A stretch of DNA of 64,000 bases, taken from contig JAMWET010001646.1 in the NCBI GenBank assembly GCA_024036415.1, positions 228,501 through 292,500 of the forward strand, given 5' to 3'. Positions within the stretch are counted from its first letter, which is position 1. The number at the start of each line of letters is the position of its first letter. Below, piece by piece: positions 12,373 to 26,000 of the stretch. The position numbers and the translations under genes were made by a program. Below the pieces are notes generated by a model. It had not been told where the DNA came from and searched no databases. It saw only the letters and a program-made list of their open reading frames with translations. The stretch is from Prochilodus magdalenae (Eukaryota > Chordata > Actinopteri > Characiformes > Prochilodontidae).

Positions 12373-12975
12373 TAAAAAATGTTACGTTCTAGTATTGTAA
12401 TATGGCCTTCCACAAATTAACTGAGATCTTATATCTTCTCATGTGTCTTTAGTCTGAGAAATAATCCAAGTTCTTTTTGAAATGCTTTGTACTGCAATAC
12501 CACTCCTTATTTCCTTTCCAGGTATCAGTACTGGCTATTTGTCTGGTAGTCTTTAAGCTCAAGGGTAGTTTGGACTCCTATTTGTACTAGCCAGGATACA
12601 TTCTCTGACTTAAACCAAATCCGCTGTAAATGTCGTAAATGTAAATATGTAATACTCTTTCTCATGGGAAATTCATTTTCAGCCTTTTCAGATTGATAAA
12701 TAGTTATAATAAATAATAAATAATAAATAATAAATAGTTAAAAGTGCTAGGTTATGAATCTATTTGCTATAGCGCCATCCTGAGGCAGGCCAGTGCTGCA
12801 CCACTAGTTAGTTAAGAGTATCAAAGACAGAAGCTCACCGAATGTGAATGAAGCAGTTAAACAATGACCTGTCCCTAAATTAATATTTGATCCTCTTATT
12901 CCTTTATGAACATCATAATGTCATATATTGTATTTTTTCAGGACCCCCCCCAGAATTTTAACTATGGGGTCTTGA

Positions 12976-14079
12976 AACCCCCAGGACTCCCTGCATCTTG
13001 CTTACAAAATTCTCGTAGATAGACTAGAGAACTGGTTTGGACTCTCAGGAACTGTCCTAAAATGGTTCAGTTCATACCAGCTGGGAAGGAATTATTTTGT
13101 TGAAATAGAAAATAATGTATCTGAAACTGTGTCGGTGACCTGTGGTGTCCCCCAGGGCTCAGTTCTGGGGCCAATCTTATTTAATTTATATATGCTTCCT
13201 CTTGGTGAAATCCTACAGGACTATGGGATGTCTTACCACAGCTATGCAGATGACACTCAGATCTATTTGGCCCTCAGTCCGAATAATTATGGTCCCCTCG
13301 ACTCACTGTGTATGTGCATTGAGCACATTACTGATTGGATGGGTCAGAACTTTCTGCAGTTGAATAAGGATAAAACAGAGATTATTATATTTGGGAATAG
13401 ACATGAGAGGCACAAACTAGCTGCATACCTGAATTCAATATCCCTAAAGTCTAAAGAGCTAGCCCGTAATCTTGGTGTACTAATAGACTCTGAGCTTAGT
13501 TTTAGCAGTCACGTCAAAGCCGTCACCAGATCAGCATTCTATCACCTTAAGAACATCAACAAGATCAGAGATTTTCTGTCTAAACCAGACCTGGAGAAAC
13601 TCATCCACGCCTTTATCTCCAGCAGGATTGATTACTGTAACAGTCTTCTAACAGGTCTTCCAAAAAAGACAGTCAAACAACTTCAGCTGATTCAGAATGC
13701 AGCTGCCAGAGTTCTCACCAAGAGTAAGAGAAGGGACCACATCACTCCCATTCTTAAATCACTACACTGGATACCAGTCTGCTACAGGATAGACTTTAAA
13801 GTCCTATTACTGGTCTATAAATGTCTCAATGGCTCTGGACCAGCATATTTATCTGACATGATGCAGCAGTATGAGCCAAGCAGAGCTCTCAGATCGTTAG
13901 GAACAGGTCAGTTAGTCCTGCCTAAGGTAAAGACTAAGCATGGAGAGGCAGCATTTAGCTATTATGCTGCTGTTAAATGGAACCAGCTGACAGAGAGCAT
14001 TAGAAAAGCCCCAACAGTAGATATTTTTAAATCCAGGCTGAAAACATTACTGTTTGATCAGGCTTTCAGCTCAGCTTAA
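12976..14079 (+). pseudogene. Reverse transcriptase C-terminal fragment of an L2-type LINE (ORF2)
   Basis: One frame is open from a stop at 12973-12975 to TAA 14077-14079. It carries LINE reverse transcriptase motifs: [10 protein letters not shown] near 13145, the catalytic Y-A-D-D-T-Q-I-Y near 13245, [12 protein letters not shown] near 13625, and the terminal [11 protein letters not shown] typical of the L2/CR1 group. The endonuclease and N-terminal RT domains are missing, so this is a 5'-truncated insertion and not a host gene. LINE-like sequence becomes recognisable at about 13003 ([10 protein letters not shown]). The open frame suggests a fairly recent insertion. Confidence 0.88.
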
Positions 14080-14401
14080 ACACTGATATTCTCCTGTCAC
14101 GGCACTTATTCTTATGCTGACTTTTATTTTCTTTTAAAATGTCATTTTATTATTATATTTTATTTAATGATTTTAATGAATGATTTTTAAATGAATTATG
14201 ATTATATTTTAATGATTTTTAAATGAATTATGATTATATTTTAATGATTTTAAAATGAATTATGATTCGATTTTAATGATTTTAAAATGAATTATTTTTT
14301 ATTTTATTTAGTTTTTTCTCTGTATCTTTTATGTAAAACACTTTGAATTGCCCATGTGTATGAAAGGTGCTATACAAATAAACTTGCCTTGCCTTGCCTT
14401 A
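13000..14401 (+). mobile_element. 5'-truncated L2-like LINE with 3'UTR and (CCTTG)n tail
   Basis: After the RT fragment comes an AT-rich 3'UTR with four copies of a 32-bp tandem unit (14179-14300). The usual L2 ending follows: cactttgaattgcccatgtg, gaaaggtgctatacaaataa, and the pentanucleotide tail cttgccttgccttgcctt at about 14383-14400. Confidence 0.85.
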
Positions 14402-14514
14402 TGCTAATTAATAGATTATTAACACAATACAATAATATTTTATCACATGTATGTTGGTTGTTTGGTTTATTATTATTCTAATTATCATTCATATTGTTGC
14501 ATTTAAGGACACTG

Positions 14515-15660
14515 TCAAGTCAAATCAAGGTTTATTTATATAGCGCCTTTCACCAGAGATGTTGTCACAATGCATCTTCCAGGTCCTAGCTCTCAGTGAG
14601 CAAGCCAAGGGTGACAGAGAGGAACCCATCCTCCTCTGGAAAAAAATGTTTGTGATTGAATAAACGGGATCCTCAGATAGGTCAGCAGTGTGCAGGCATT
14701 GCTTCCACATTGGACAACATAAAACACTGTGGTAGAAATCTTGTCAGAAATGCAGGCAAGCTGTGGCACCCAGGCAAGGCAGATGAAGGAACAGCTATAG
14801 ACTGAACAGGATGGGCAGTTATTCTGCACAGACCACAGGATGGACAATTGTTTAACTCGGGCATAGAGACACAGAAAGTTGGTTCTGTTAGAAAAGCTGA
14901 TATCTTTATATGGGCTTAATAGAGTGCAGCAGTGACATGGGCAGGCTTGGCTATTATCACATAACTAAAAGGGGAGAGCCAGAAGGTAACGAAGACATGA
15001 GGGCTCCCTGAGAAGTAATGAGGAGACATGGGAGCTCCCAAGTGAGCATGTAAAAGCACTGGGACGACAGCACCAGCATTCTCACTTTACCATAATACTC
15101 TCTGTCAATCAACCCCCAGATCTTTAATCTAACAGGAAATTAATTACCAAAGGCTCAACATGAATAGACTTCAAGACTGAGGCAATGTCTGAGCTCTGAA
15201 TACTTACTGAGAGGTACCAGTGTACAACATGGCTCTAACTTCTGAGGTAACTTTATAAACTCTAGGCACTAATAGTGAGCCCGCACCTGGTGATCTATGT
15301 CTCGGTTCGCAATAAGGGATAAGTTCACTCAAGCACTGAGTAGCGAGGCCATTCAGAGTTTTAAATGTCAGTTAAGAAATGCTGTACTCAGTGTGGTCTT
15401 AAACTGACAACCAAAGACTGGGCTGATATGCTGAGATTCATCAAGACTAAGCAGCATTTTGGACTATCTGAAGCTTGTTAAGGCTTTTGCTGGAACAACC
15501 AGAACACAGGACATTACAGAAATCCAGCCTTGATGTGTTAAAGGCAGGAATTACTGCATCCTGTAGGAACAGTGAATGTCGAATCAAGGCCGGTTGTAAC
15601 ACCAAGGCTTTTTACAGATGTCGCCCAATAATCACTCGCCTTATCACTCTTTACTAAAGA
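14515..15660. repeat. Long degraded interspersed repeat
   Basis: It starts ggtttatttatatagcgcct ttcac and contains aagactaagcagcattttgg actatctgaagcttgttaag gc and ttacagaaatccagccttga tgtg. I recognise this wording as a fish-wide repeat with no kept coding frame. The boundaries are approximate and the class is uncertain. A shorter relative lies at 910-1165. Confidence 0.5.
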
Positions 15661-16139
15661 CAGTTCTGTGTGGTACCAGATGTGGCCAGAGTAACCTAAA
15701 CTCAAATATGCTTACTTTAGTGAAAGAACGGCATACTTTTGGATACTTTTGGATTTGATGATGCCAGCAAGTGGTTAATGGTGGAACCCAGAGGTCATCA
15801 GAAGGACTGGAATTATTCCTTTTGATGCCACCTCAGCAAAACAAATTCCACGCTTACTTTCATTTGAACACATGCTTTCATGTATATATATATAGCTCAA
15901 ATGGGTTCACGGGCATACATGTGCTTGTTTCAGCTGGATAATGAATGGGTGTTTGAGAAGCAGAAAATGAGAGAAAGGAACTGTAATTATATCTGCCTGT
16001 GTCCCCAGAGACTCATGATCATAGTGATCAGAGTGCCACTGCACACCCAACCGCTTGTTAACTGCTTACTCGTTAAGCGTCTGACCTTTTAATTGGCTCA
16101 ATAGGAAAATGAGATTCTGTGGTCAAGGGCAGGGCCTTT

Positions 16140-16510
16140 CTGAAAATCACTTTCTGCGAGAGCCAGCTGTGGGTATTTCGGTGTGGAATGTCCGTGCGGC
16201 ACGGAGAAGCAAGCTCCAATGTCCTGCTCTCAGTACTAGCTTGGTCTGACTCAGCACAACAAACCCCTGATGAAGAAAGGTGACAGAGCCTCCTGGATTA
16301 TTGTACACCTGTGACAAATTCTCACCGGGCCTCAACATGTCCAGGCTGATGGTGTTGCAGGTTGTTATGGACTGGCAGCGGCACTGTGGCCACGCAGCGG
16401 GAGATTATAAATATGCGCTTGTGAAATTTCATCTTTTGTCTGCACAAGGCCCGTCAGCTGTTATTATTCTGACGCCTCTGACCTTTCTGTGTTCATGAGG
16501 TCATCACGTG
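16140..16510. promoter_or_regulatory. Candidate conserved non-coding element
   Basis: A non-repetitive, GC-richer island in AT-rich flanks, with no repeat wording and no protein match in any frame. It contains clean stretches such as gggagattataaatatgcgc and atgaggtcatcacgtgtaat. This is inference from composition and texture only. The short open frames here overlap each other in opposite strands and look accidental. Confidence 0.3.
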
Positions 16511-17984
16511 TAATTGCAGTGATGTGGAGCCTTAAAGTGGGCGGACATGTTTACTTAAACCTTTAACAACAACAACAACAACCTTAACACATTAACCACA
16601 AGAGTTTTCCTAAAAGTCTGATACTTTACATTCAGACTCATCAGTGGAGTCTTCCTGAGCATGGAACTCCGGTTTGGCTTCGATTTTGCTTCGATTTTAG
16701 ACACACTTCTAGAAGAGTACCAATTTCTTGCACACATGAAAGTGAAAAAGAGCAGTTTTAAACTCAGTTAAAAGCAGTTTTTAAAAAGAGTTTTGCATTT
16801 ATTTTAAGAAAGCAGGGATGATTTTGACATGGGATATTCTCTGTGTCTTCTTTGATTGCATCATGAAGTAATGACACATGAGAAGGAAGTAGGTTCATTG
16901 ATGGGAACTGTCTTGTGACGCAGGCACAGTATTGTTTGAATTATTATTCACACTGCTTTATTTTAGTGGCCGTATTACCACACAGAGTTGTCTAATCACT
17001 TTTATCACTTCACTTTTAGCAAAGCAACTTCTATACTGATCATTCCATCATGCTAAAAAAACATCAGGGCATTTCTTGATATTTAAACCTAAACTCTTTA
17101 GCTTTGAATGTCGTTATACCCTAATGTTTTTTTAATGGCTAAACATTCTTGTTTAACTGACAATCAGAATCAGTAGTGATCATTTACATTTACACCATTT
17201 ACAATATTCATTTTAAGCAGAACTCAAAAATGCTAGCCAGAGCATGACTAGCAAACACAGTTTTGTGCAGTTGTATACACGTAAGGTAATAATACTTTTT
17301 ATTAAAACACCTTTAGTAATTGCAGAGGTTTATGGTTTCAGCAGTGACACTTCTTTATGTATGTTTCACTAACCGCCAGACTTTGTGCCATTTTCACCTG
17401 AGTAGTATAAAGATGTCGTCTCACTTCCTGCTTTAAAATGCAGGGGTGTGACTAATATATGGGTCTGCCCACATACTAAAACTCATTGTATGTTGGCAGT
17501 GACATTAAAAAGGGGGGATAATCTTTTTTATTAATGCCTCAGGTTTAAATAGAGTATAACCATATCCTTGTAAGTATCCAATGTCTAAAAACTTAATTTA
17601 AAAATGTTACAGTTACTTACAGCTTTACTCCATTTTTTAAAGATTTTGATCTAATGTTTATTATTTTAGTGAGCTTACAGCCATAATCCTGTCTTTATCT
17701 CTGATATGACAAGGTCTGATGTGATTGATTTACAACATATGGCCCTTTTCTCTTTATGCTACCTGGGTGATGTCATGATGTTAACATGATGTTAACTTTC
17801 ATAGCTATGATGACGGCACAAAATGTCTCTGTTTTTTTGATCATCTAGTAGAAAAACTGTCATAAATTTCTCAGCCAATGTCACAAAGGTTTACACAACT
17901 AAATAAAGAACAAACTGAAATACTGATTCTCTATACTAAAATTCAGAGAACAATGTTTTATGATAGACTAGGCTCTTTAGGTAA

Positions 17985-18420
17985 TATAAAACCTGACGTA
18001 TGAAACCTGGACGTGAAAGTAGACTCACAGTCAATAAAGTGGCTTTTTATCATTTAAGAAATATTGCTAAACTTCTGTGCATGTGTTTGTTAGAAGCAGA
18101 ACTGATTACTGTAATGCCCTCCTTACTGGGGTTTCAAAGAATACAGTCTATGTCCTGCAATTCATGCAGAACGTAGCAGCATGGATCATCTCATATCACC
18201 TGTATCTATTAGAATAGTCTTTGAAGTTCTGCTGCTGGTCTAATAAGTTCTAAATAATCTAGCACCTGCTTACATCACAGAATGTCTCTTTTTTTTGTGC
18301 ACAAAATCCAGAAAACATGAAGAGACAATTTCCTGATATGATGCTTCTCAACTGTGGAACTCACTTTCAGCCTTTATTAGACAGTTGAACATTTAAAAAC
18401 ATCTAATACACACAAGGTGT
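17985..18420 (+). mobile_element. Degraded L2-like LINE RT relic
   Basis: Broken frames read R-T-D-Y-C-N-A-L-L-T-G-V-S-K near 18100, matching the intact copy's [22 protein letters not shown] precedes it (intact copy: N-L-G-V-L-I-D-S), and tagcacctgcttacatcaca follows. It is older than the 13-kb copy: stops and frameshifts occur throughout. Confidence 0.65.
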
Positions 18421-19799
18421 TTAATCAGAACTACATAACTGTGGTATTTATTCATTTGCAATGCCATTAGAGCAGGGCAAGATTGAATAAAAAGAATGTA
18501 TGAGCAAAACATATAGATTATACATATCTGTGATATCTATTATATATTACGAGTAATGTAGATACATTAACTTACATGAACTCACATTAACTGCTTCGTT
18601 ACTTCCCTTCTCTAGACCCAGACGTACATCATATTCCAGTGTAAGAACAGAACTTTCCCACACCCACTTTAGAAGTAGCTTCAGAAACTCGTGCTGACAT
18701 CATCATTTACGCAAGGCTATTTAATTGTCATAATGAAAGCCAGTATGATTGCTGTAGCTATTTAACTGAACTGCCACCTTTTTTATATGTCCTATTGTGC
18801 TAGAGTTGACCCAGCCACAGAGGCCTTCTGCTTTTGTGAATTAATTTGGATTAGTGGTGTGGCACCACCTATAAAGTGACCCTGAGAAATGTTTGTGTGT
18901 ATATATTACAGACTGTACTGTAGTTAAAGACAGACATAAAGGCTATGAAAGTGCATGAGCGGTTCCACATAAAATGCTGTGAGCTGGTAGGCGATATTTA
19001 AAGGTCACATTGTGTTCTCCACAATGTTGGTGTCTTTGGCCTCTTTAGTGCCTATGCCATAATCCCAACTCCCGCATGGCTTCAAATTTTAGTTATAGCT
19101 GGATCCCTTTGAAGTTAATATAATGGCTAAAAAAAGAGAGTCCTAAGAGCGGTGTCACTCTACACAAACTTAGAATTACATAACACACTGTTTTTATTGT
19201 ACTTTGTTACTGCTGTATTCCATTTTTGTGGGTTCTCTTGGAGCAAGATGTCTGGATATGTCATTGGCTGGTGAATAAATCTTTCTGTTTTTAGCAAAGA
19301 GGTTCCATGTCCTTTATAATTGATAAAAACTAAACATAACTGTAATTTTATGAAAATCTAGAGATTTCCTTTCCCTACCAAAAGTAGACTTTCAACCGTT
19401 TACACCGCAACACTTGATTACTAAAACACATAAAGTGAATTCATTTCTTGCCAACAAACATCATTTCTGGTACATTTTTGCTACATCCCCTGCAATGCAT
19501 ACAATAAATATAAAACAAAAGTATTAGCATTAAATATATACAGATACACTAAAATATATTTCTGTTATAGCATTACATTTCACAATTTTAACATCAGCTG
19601 CTCAGTAATTGACAACGATATACTCAGGTGGGATGTGTCATCACATTTTCACAGGTGTGAAGGTGAGTGAAAAACTTAGGAGCGTAGTCCCTTACAGTAC
19701 TTCAGTACAAACATATAAATAGACAAAAAATATATGCAATACTAAGCACAAAATCTCTGTTTACACTAATTTACAATTATGAATAAAAACTATGATATA

Positions 19800-20125
19800 T
19801 GCAGATGTACACATTACCATATAGCACTATGGTAAGGCTGAGGTAGATGAGAGATGCAGGGTATATACAGGGCATAGAATATTATATTATATATGTATAT
19901 ACATACACTACAGATATACAGTGTGGATGGAAGATAACAGCAGGTCAGTCTATATGTGGAAGTGTAAATATGCTAATGTAAAGTGCAGAGTGATGATTGT
20001 CCATGGAGATCATCGTTTAGATGGTTTTGGTGAGATGTGCTGAACCAGGTCCATATACCGGTGCATCAGCACTACTGGCTGTTCAGTAGCCTGATGACTC
20101 TCGGAGGCGGCTGGTTCTGGACTTT
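19800..20125. repeat. LINE-like dispersed repeat fragment
   Basis: Contains gtgcagagtgatgattgtcc and ctactggctgttcagtagcc tgatgactctcggaggcggc tggttctgg, close to a frequent fish repeat with the 'ggctgttcagtagcctgatgg' core. An AT-rich low-complexity patch lies at 19880-19920. Boundaries are rough. Confidence 0.4.
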
Positions 20126-22158
20126 ATACACTTTATACATTCAAGTAAATGTATTGTAACTTTAGTGACTCTGTCTCTGCAGTCATGCTAGAACAGGACA
20201 GGGTCTCCTCAGACAGCTGCCACAAAGTTGGAGGCATATAATGGTCTTTATTGTCTTCATATGCAGTAGCATTATTACCCTTCACTGGAACTAAGGAGAC
20301 CAAGCCCTGAAAAGCAGCCTCAGACCCATTATCCCTCCTTCACCAAACTTTACAGTTAGCACTATGAATTCCAGGTATGACCAGGTAGCCTGATTTGCGC
20401 ATCAGCCTGTAAGAAGAAAGTAAAGTGGGATATAGTGACATTTGACTTGTATACAACTGTTCAGCCATGGGAATTCATTTCATGAAGCTCTCAACACACA
20501 GTTCTCTCTTCCAGGGGCATTTTGGAAGTGAGTTTGGCAGTGAGTTATTTTAGATACTGTATTTTCATAGTTGACCGGGGCAGATCCAGCAGGGCAGTGA
20601 TTGCATCCTACAACACTGCCATGTTTAAAATCGTGAGTTCTATAGTACAGTTCATTCTGTGATGTCAATGTTTGTCTAAGGAGACTGCATGGCTAAATGC
20701 TTGATTTCACACATTTTCCTGTTTTTACCGGTTAGTAATGAGTGTGGTTGAAAAACCCGATCCAACAATCGGTACACTCTGTACTTAGGCAAGGTGTCAA
20801 CATATTTTTACCATAAAGTGGACGTAAATGTGTTTGGTTCTGTGACATTGCAAGAGCAATTGCTTTAACCCAGGCTGTTTTTAGAGCTTAGGTCTGGAAT
20901 GTGAACTGCATGTTTAAACCTTGTTTATTAGCTACATTAAAATTATTTATTTGAATAAAAATTTGAGAAATTTAATTTCTTTATGGGTCCATAAAGTCTT
21001 GAGTGTCTTATGAAACTGCTGTGGAACATCACAGTAAATCCAGCTTCTATTAGTACTGCAACTCAAGTTTGTTCGGTGCTATTCTTCTCTTTTTTGTCCT
21101 TTAGGACTAAAACAAAATGATAAACCTCCAAATTTGGTCAGTTAGTGTTAATGACTGAAATGTAACTGTAAAATACAGCATGGGTCAAAAGTTTGGGAAC
21201 TCCTGGTGATTGATAACATTGTTTTAATGACGTATTTAGATGTAGGAGAAATCTACACAATGCAGTTGGTGTCATTGTATAAATTTCAGCTTTTTCAGAA
21301 AATGCCAACAGTGTGAACAGCTGCATTAAGGCGAAGCAGAGCTAACATTAAGAATCGATCATCACTAATACCATGTATCTGTAAAATGGCAACTTTAAGG
21401 AGAATGCATAAACAGTCTTTGTTTTGGATCATTTTCTTTCTACATTCATCATGAAATCTATGCACATTGTAAGAGGCAGCTGGTATTTTTTTATTTATGT
21501 TAAATAATGAAAAATATAAAGGTCACATATGGACCAGGTTTTTTTTGCAATGAAACACAAAATTGAGATTTGTATAACATTTTTGGCCAGTTTCATAATA
21601 ACACATGCAACTTCAAACCCATAATTATTCTAAAATGTACACATTTTTGGTATGTGTGTACTTTTATTGACTTCTCAGAATAGAAAATATGACAGGAAAC
21701 TGCTTGATTATGTATTTGTATTTGTGTACTCTTTTTATTAAACTTCACTTTCCACTGTTCTTCAACAGAAATGAAAAAACACATTCCTTCAACATACACA
21801 ACCTAGTGCATCACTTTAAAGTGCCATTCGAGAATATCTGAAAATATGAACAGGCCATTTTTTTCCCCACTGTAACAAAGATTTTATATATAATAGCTAA
21901 GCTCTGACTAAAATCTACATCAGCTTCTGTTAGTAAAACCAAAGTTAATTCTTGAGAGACCTTTTGAATATTCCTAAGTGGGTTTAATAAACAATCAATG
22001 TACAAATAATAACCACAGTTGTATAAGGACGATTCTCCAAACCTTTAAAGCAAGCTTCAAGTAAGCACACTCCGCTGACTGAGTCTATGTAGATCACATG
22101 ATGTCCAAACTGGCATCTTACTGTGTTTAATAATGCAAAAAATAAATACACTATATAT

Positions 22159-22164
22159 TTTATT
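22159..22164 (-). terminator. Possible slc13a poly(A) signal
   Basis: AATAAA on the minus strand (tttatt on plus), about 840 bases beyond the slc13a stop codon. Other candidates exist further on, near 21735. Without transcripts the choice is a guess. Confidence 0.3.
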
Positions 22165-23002
22165 TGTACAAACAGTACGTGATTACATACAGTACAAAAA
22201 ACAGTGTATTCAGTAACACAAATATTGCTGGAATGTCTGCAGTGAAGTCAGTATTATGCTACTTGAGAGATTTCAAGTTAACCTAATGAGAATGATAAAA
22301 AAACAGGCTGTTTGTCACAGAACAAAAAGTGTCCTTGTACAACTGCTGGTACTGCTGTTCTTCAAGTTCTAGGAACACCTAGTATCTTCTAATAACAAGG
22401 TGAATGGCACAACAGCACAGTGTGTAAGATATATATTTCTTAACTACGCAAATTGATGATACCAAAAAGGGAACCAGAGCTGTCTGGAATGCTGCCATGA
22501 AGATGCGAGGGGGTGATGTGGGATGGAACGTGAACTTTGTTTGTAAACATTAACTTCGCTCAGACAGTAAACACCAGATTCACCCATTCATAATTACAAT
22601 TACAGTTCTCTGATGACTCACATGGCTAGATTTAATGACTGTTTTCCCTCTACCTTCATTTTCTAAATATAAATGTCTACTTTAAATATGCTTTATATTT
22701 GTGCAACCAGAAATAAAACCCTGACTTTAAGGACTTGGGCTCTCCTTTTGGATATGCATGTGTAAATATATGTAAATATACACATATACACACTTTCTCA
22801 CAGACATAAAAGCAGGTATAAATGGTACTCTGTTAAAAGGGCCCTTTGTGTCAGTGATAGCAGCTCTGAAAGCACACCAGGCCAGCACTGGCTGCCTGAG
22901 TCTAAAAGAACAGTTCCTTTGCTGCGGTCCGCGAGGTATGAAAGGGTGTTTAGGAGGATAAGCAGTTTACTGTGCGTTTTCATTCAGGCCTGACGCTGGC
23001 CT

Positions 23003-26000
23003 TTACAAGCCTGTTGTGTTGGCCCATGTAGGGAAGGAGTCCACATGGAACATGGCCTTGCCCCATGTGTTGATGGCCAGTGTGATGCAAAGGATCCCTA
23101 TGATGTTCATCATCATGCCCGCCTTGGCCTTGAAAAGAAGAAAATAACCATGTGATGGCATGAAATCATACAATGTCATAATTATAGATGCTATCTATAT
23201 ACACATGGACCCAAGGTCAAGCACAAGTACTAATGATCTTTATGTTTCGTCACCAACGTACTTAAACCTCTCAATTTTAAAATGACAACTTCTTAGGAGA
23301 AAATGTGAACCTACTCATGTCTAGCGACTAAATTTAGCATGATTGCTATGAAACGATTTAACTCTGTGTTGTTATACATTGGATGAGGATCTAAAAGTTT
23401 CTGTTTCAGTCGTCTAGTGTGACAAAGGGACTAGATTTAATAGGATAAAAGTGATATATCAAGTTTTATCCATTGTATATTATCAGGAAAATAGGAGGGA
23501 CAAAAAGGAGGGACATTTAAATTTCCAGTTTTAGAAATTAATGCTAATGTAACAATAGGAATAATCAGAGTCAGGTAAGCACACTTGTGCTGTGTTTAAA
23601 TGCTGTGTTTACACCTTTACCAAATTGTTACACTATAATTATGGATGACTTATGGTGCTATAGACTCACTTGCTATGTTTGATGTAGTGCTTTATTCGAT
23701 TCATGTTGTTTAAACAGGTAACTGGTTTTGAAATGCCATTCTGGCCCATTAAAGAGTATTTATATTGCTAAATTTGGCAAGCAGACAATGCTGGAAATAT
23801 GCTAGTTTGTTTCGTGTGTTCACTCAGCCTATAGGGTGTGAGCTTCAGGGTAAAGAAAAAGGCTTATTACATAACAACATTTGGCCAGGAAGAAAACGGA
23901 GCATCAAACATGTCTTTATTCTGAGGAATTCTGCTTTTTTTCTACAGGTCATTATGAATGTTAATAATGTAAACAGCAGCTGGGCATTAGAAATAGTACA
24001 CAGTGGTCATTTTTAAATGGTTAGTTCATGACTGGATCAGTTTGGGATGGCTTTACTAAATGTAAAGTCATGCAACTTCATGAAACACAAATACAACATT
24101 CTCATTAATCTGAAGCAGTGCAATGTGTTTGCTTTAGCCTCCCAGTGTTATGATGTAATGATGTCCTACCCTAGTGCATATTCACCAGTAGTTCCCTACA
24201 TAAATCTTTAGGTAGTATTTAGACATTAAATCTCTGTCTCAAAAAAACTACCAACATTAAACCTATGAAGCTAAAGTTCAGTTTCTCATCCACCAACTTA
24301 TGAATTTGTATTTTGTTAGAATTTTCCAGTTCCTTAAATGGTGCAGCAGTTACATTCTGGTGCCAGGGGCCTTATAATAATGACTGCTGCACCATTTAAA
24401 GTGGAGCAGTAAAATTAAATAGAAAAGTAGAACGGAAGTATTAAACTACAGGGAGGATAGTTTGATTGTTTAAATGTCTTTATCAGAAAATGTTTCCATT
24501 GTTAAACAGATCATTAGGATGATTTGATAACCTATATCAGCTCATCAGGGAGGGAGTCAATAATATTAACCTATATTAATAAGTTGGGTCTGTACTAAAA
24601 TAACATTTGCTAGCTAGTGTTGAGCTGTCCTGACAAGTGATTTTGTAGGTGGAAGCCCTTTCATTTTGAAGCACGTTTTATGTCATGTATATGTTTTGCA
24701 TGAACTAACATAGAGCAGTATCAACGGTATCAAATAGTACTGAGAAGAATAATGGTATTCTATACTGTAGCCATTCTATACTCACTTTTAGAATATATGA
24801 TTGCATGACACTAACAACTGAGGTACAATCTATGATCCAGGCAGCAACTACATTTCCAACATTTTTAGCCACTACTGAACTTAAAAGTCAAAATTAGACT
24901 GTAATTGCTATCCAGCCAGAACATTCCTAACTTGGAGAAACAGGTTTCTCAGCTAAGAAACACACAGCAGCCACATTGGAATTCTTACCATGTCGGAAAC
25001 CTTGAGGTAGCCGTAGGAGAACACGATAGCGTTGGGGGGTGTTGCCACGGGTAACATGAAAGCAAAAGAGGCACTGAGTGTACAGGGCACCATGACATAC
25101 AGCGGGTTCATTCCGATGGACTGGGCCTGGAACAAAGGTACAAAAATAAGACAGAAATGAAACAACACGTGCCTAAAATCTGGCTTAAATAAAAATGACA
25201 AGTGCTCTACTATAATTCTACTGTGTCTCTGACTCAGATCTCTGCCTTAAGTAGCGGTTTGCTTTTGCTATGGTCCTTCATTTAGTGTGTGCAATTACGC
25301 TGTGATTCTTTAGGATGATTTATCCGGACTGACTCATGTCTGCAAGAAAGCAGCCGCTCGTCAGAAGCACTGCACAGCTGAGGGCCAATAACCAAAACAA
25401 CTGACACTATATAATTAAGGCTTTTGAGACAAGGCTTAGATCTTTTTTGGGTGTAAAAGAATACAGTAAATCCCGGTTGTGTGTGTGTGCATGCGTGTGT
25501 GTCTGTGTGTGTAGAGAGAGAGCGAGAGAGAGAGAGAGACAGAGAGAGAAAGAGGCATGGTCTCTCAGAAGCAGACATGAACATGTGCATAATAAAACAC
25601 AGTCAATCTTTCCTTGAATGCTCTTACCATAGGGAAGCTTTGCACTCTGCTTAGTCCCAGTGGTCATATTTCATTTATGAGGGTTATGAACTGTCAAATT
25701 ACTTTTTCGTTTTTTTACATCTTTTTCATATACAAATCTTAATTCCAACATCTTTCTTAAACAAATACACACTTAAGTTTAATGTCTGAATAATTTTTTA
25801 AAAAGTTGGAACAGGAGCATGTTTACCACTGTGTTACATCGCTTTTCCTCTTAACAGCACTTAATAATGATTAAGGGACTGAACATACCAACCGATCCAT
25901 TCCATTTTTTTGCCATTCTTTCATTATACCAGATTTCAACTACACTGCTGTGGTGGTCTTTATTGTTGTATATTGCTTCATAATGCACCTCACGTTTTTG

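Larger units (their letters stand above)
15665..22990. other. Gene-free interval downstream of slc13a
   Basis: No exon with splice sites and a family match was seen on either strand. It holds an L2 relic (17985-18420), a LINE-like segment (about 19800-20120, with ctactggctgttcagtagcc tgatgactctc), a DNA-transposon-like end at about 21179 (gggtcaaaagtttgggaact), a GC-richer block at 16140-16510 and, near the right side, the probable slc13a 3'UTR. Confidence 0.5.

Noticed and set aside
13129..14079. 316-residue frame as a host gene
   Set aside because: Reverse transcriptase motifs, an L2-type 3' end and a pentanucleotide tail show it is a LINE fragment.
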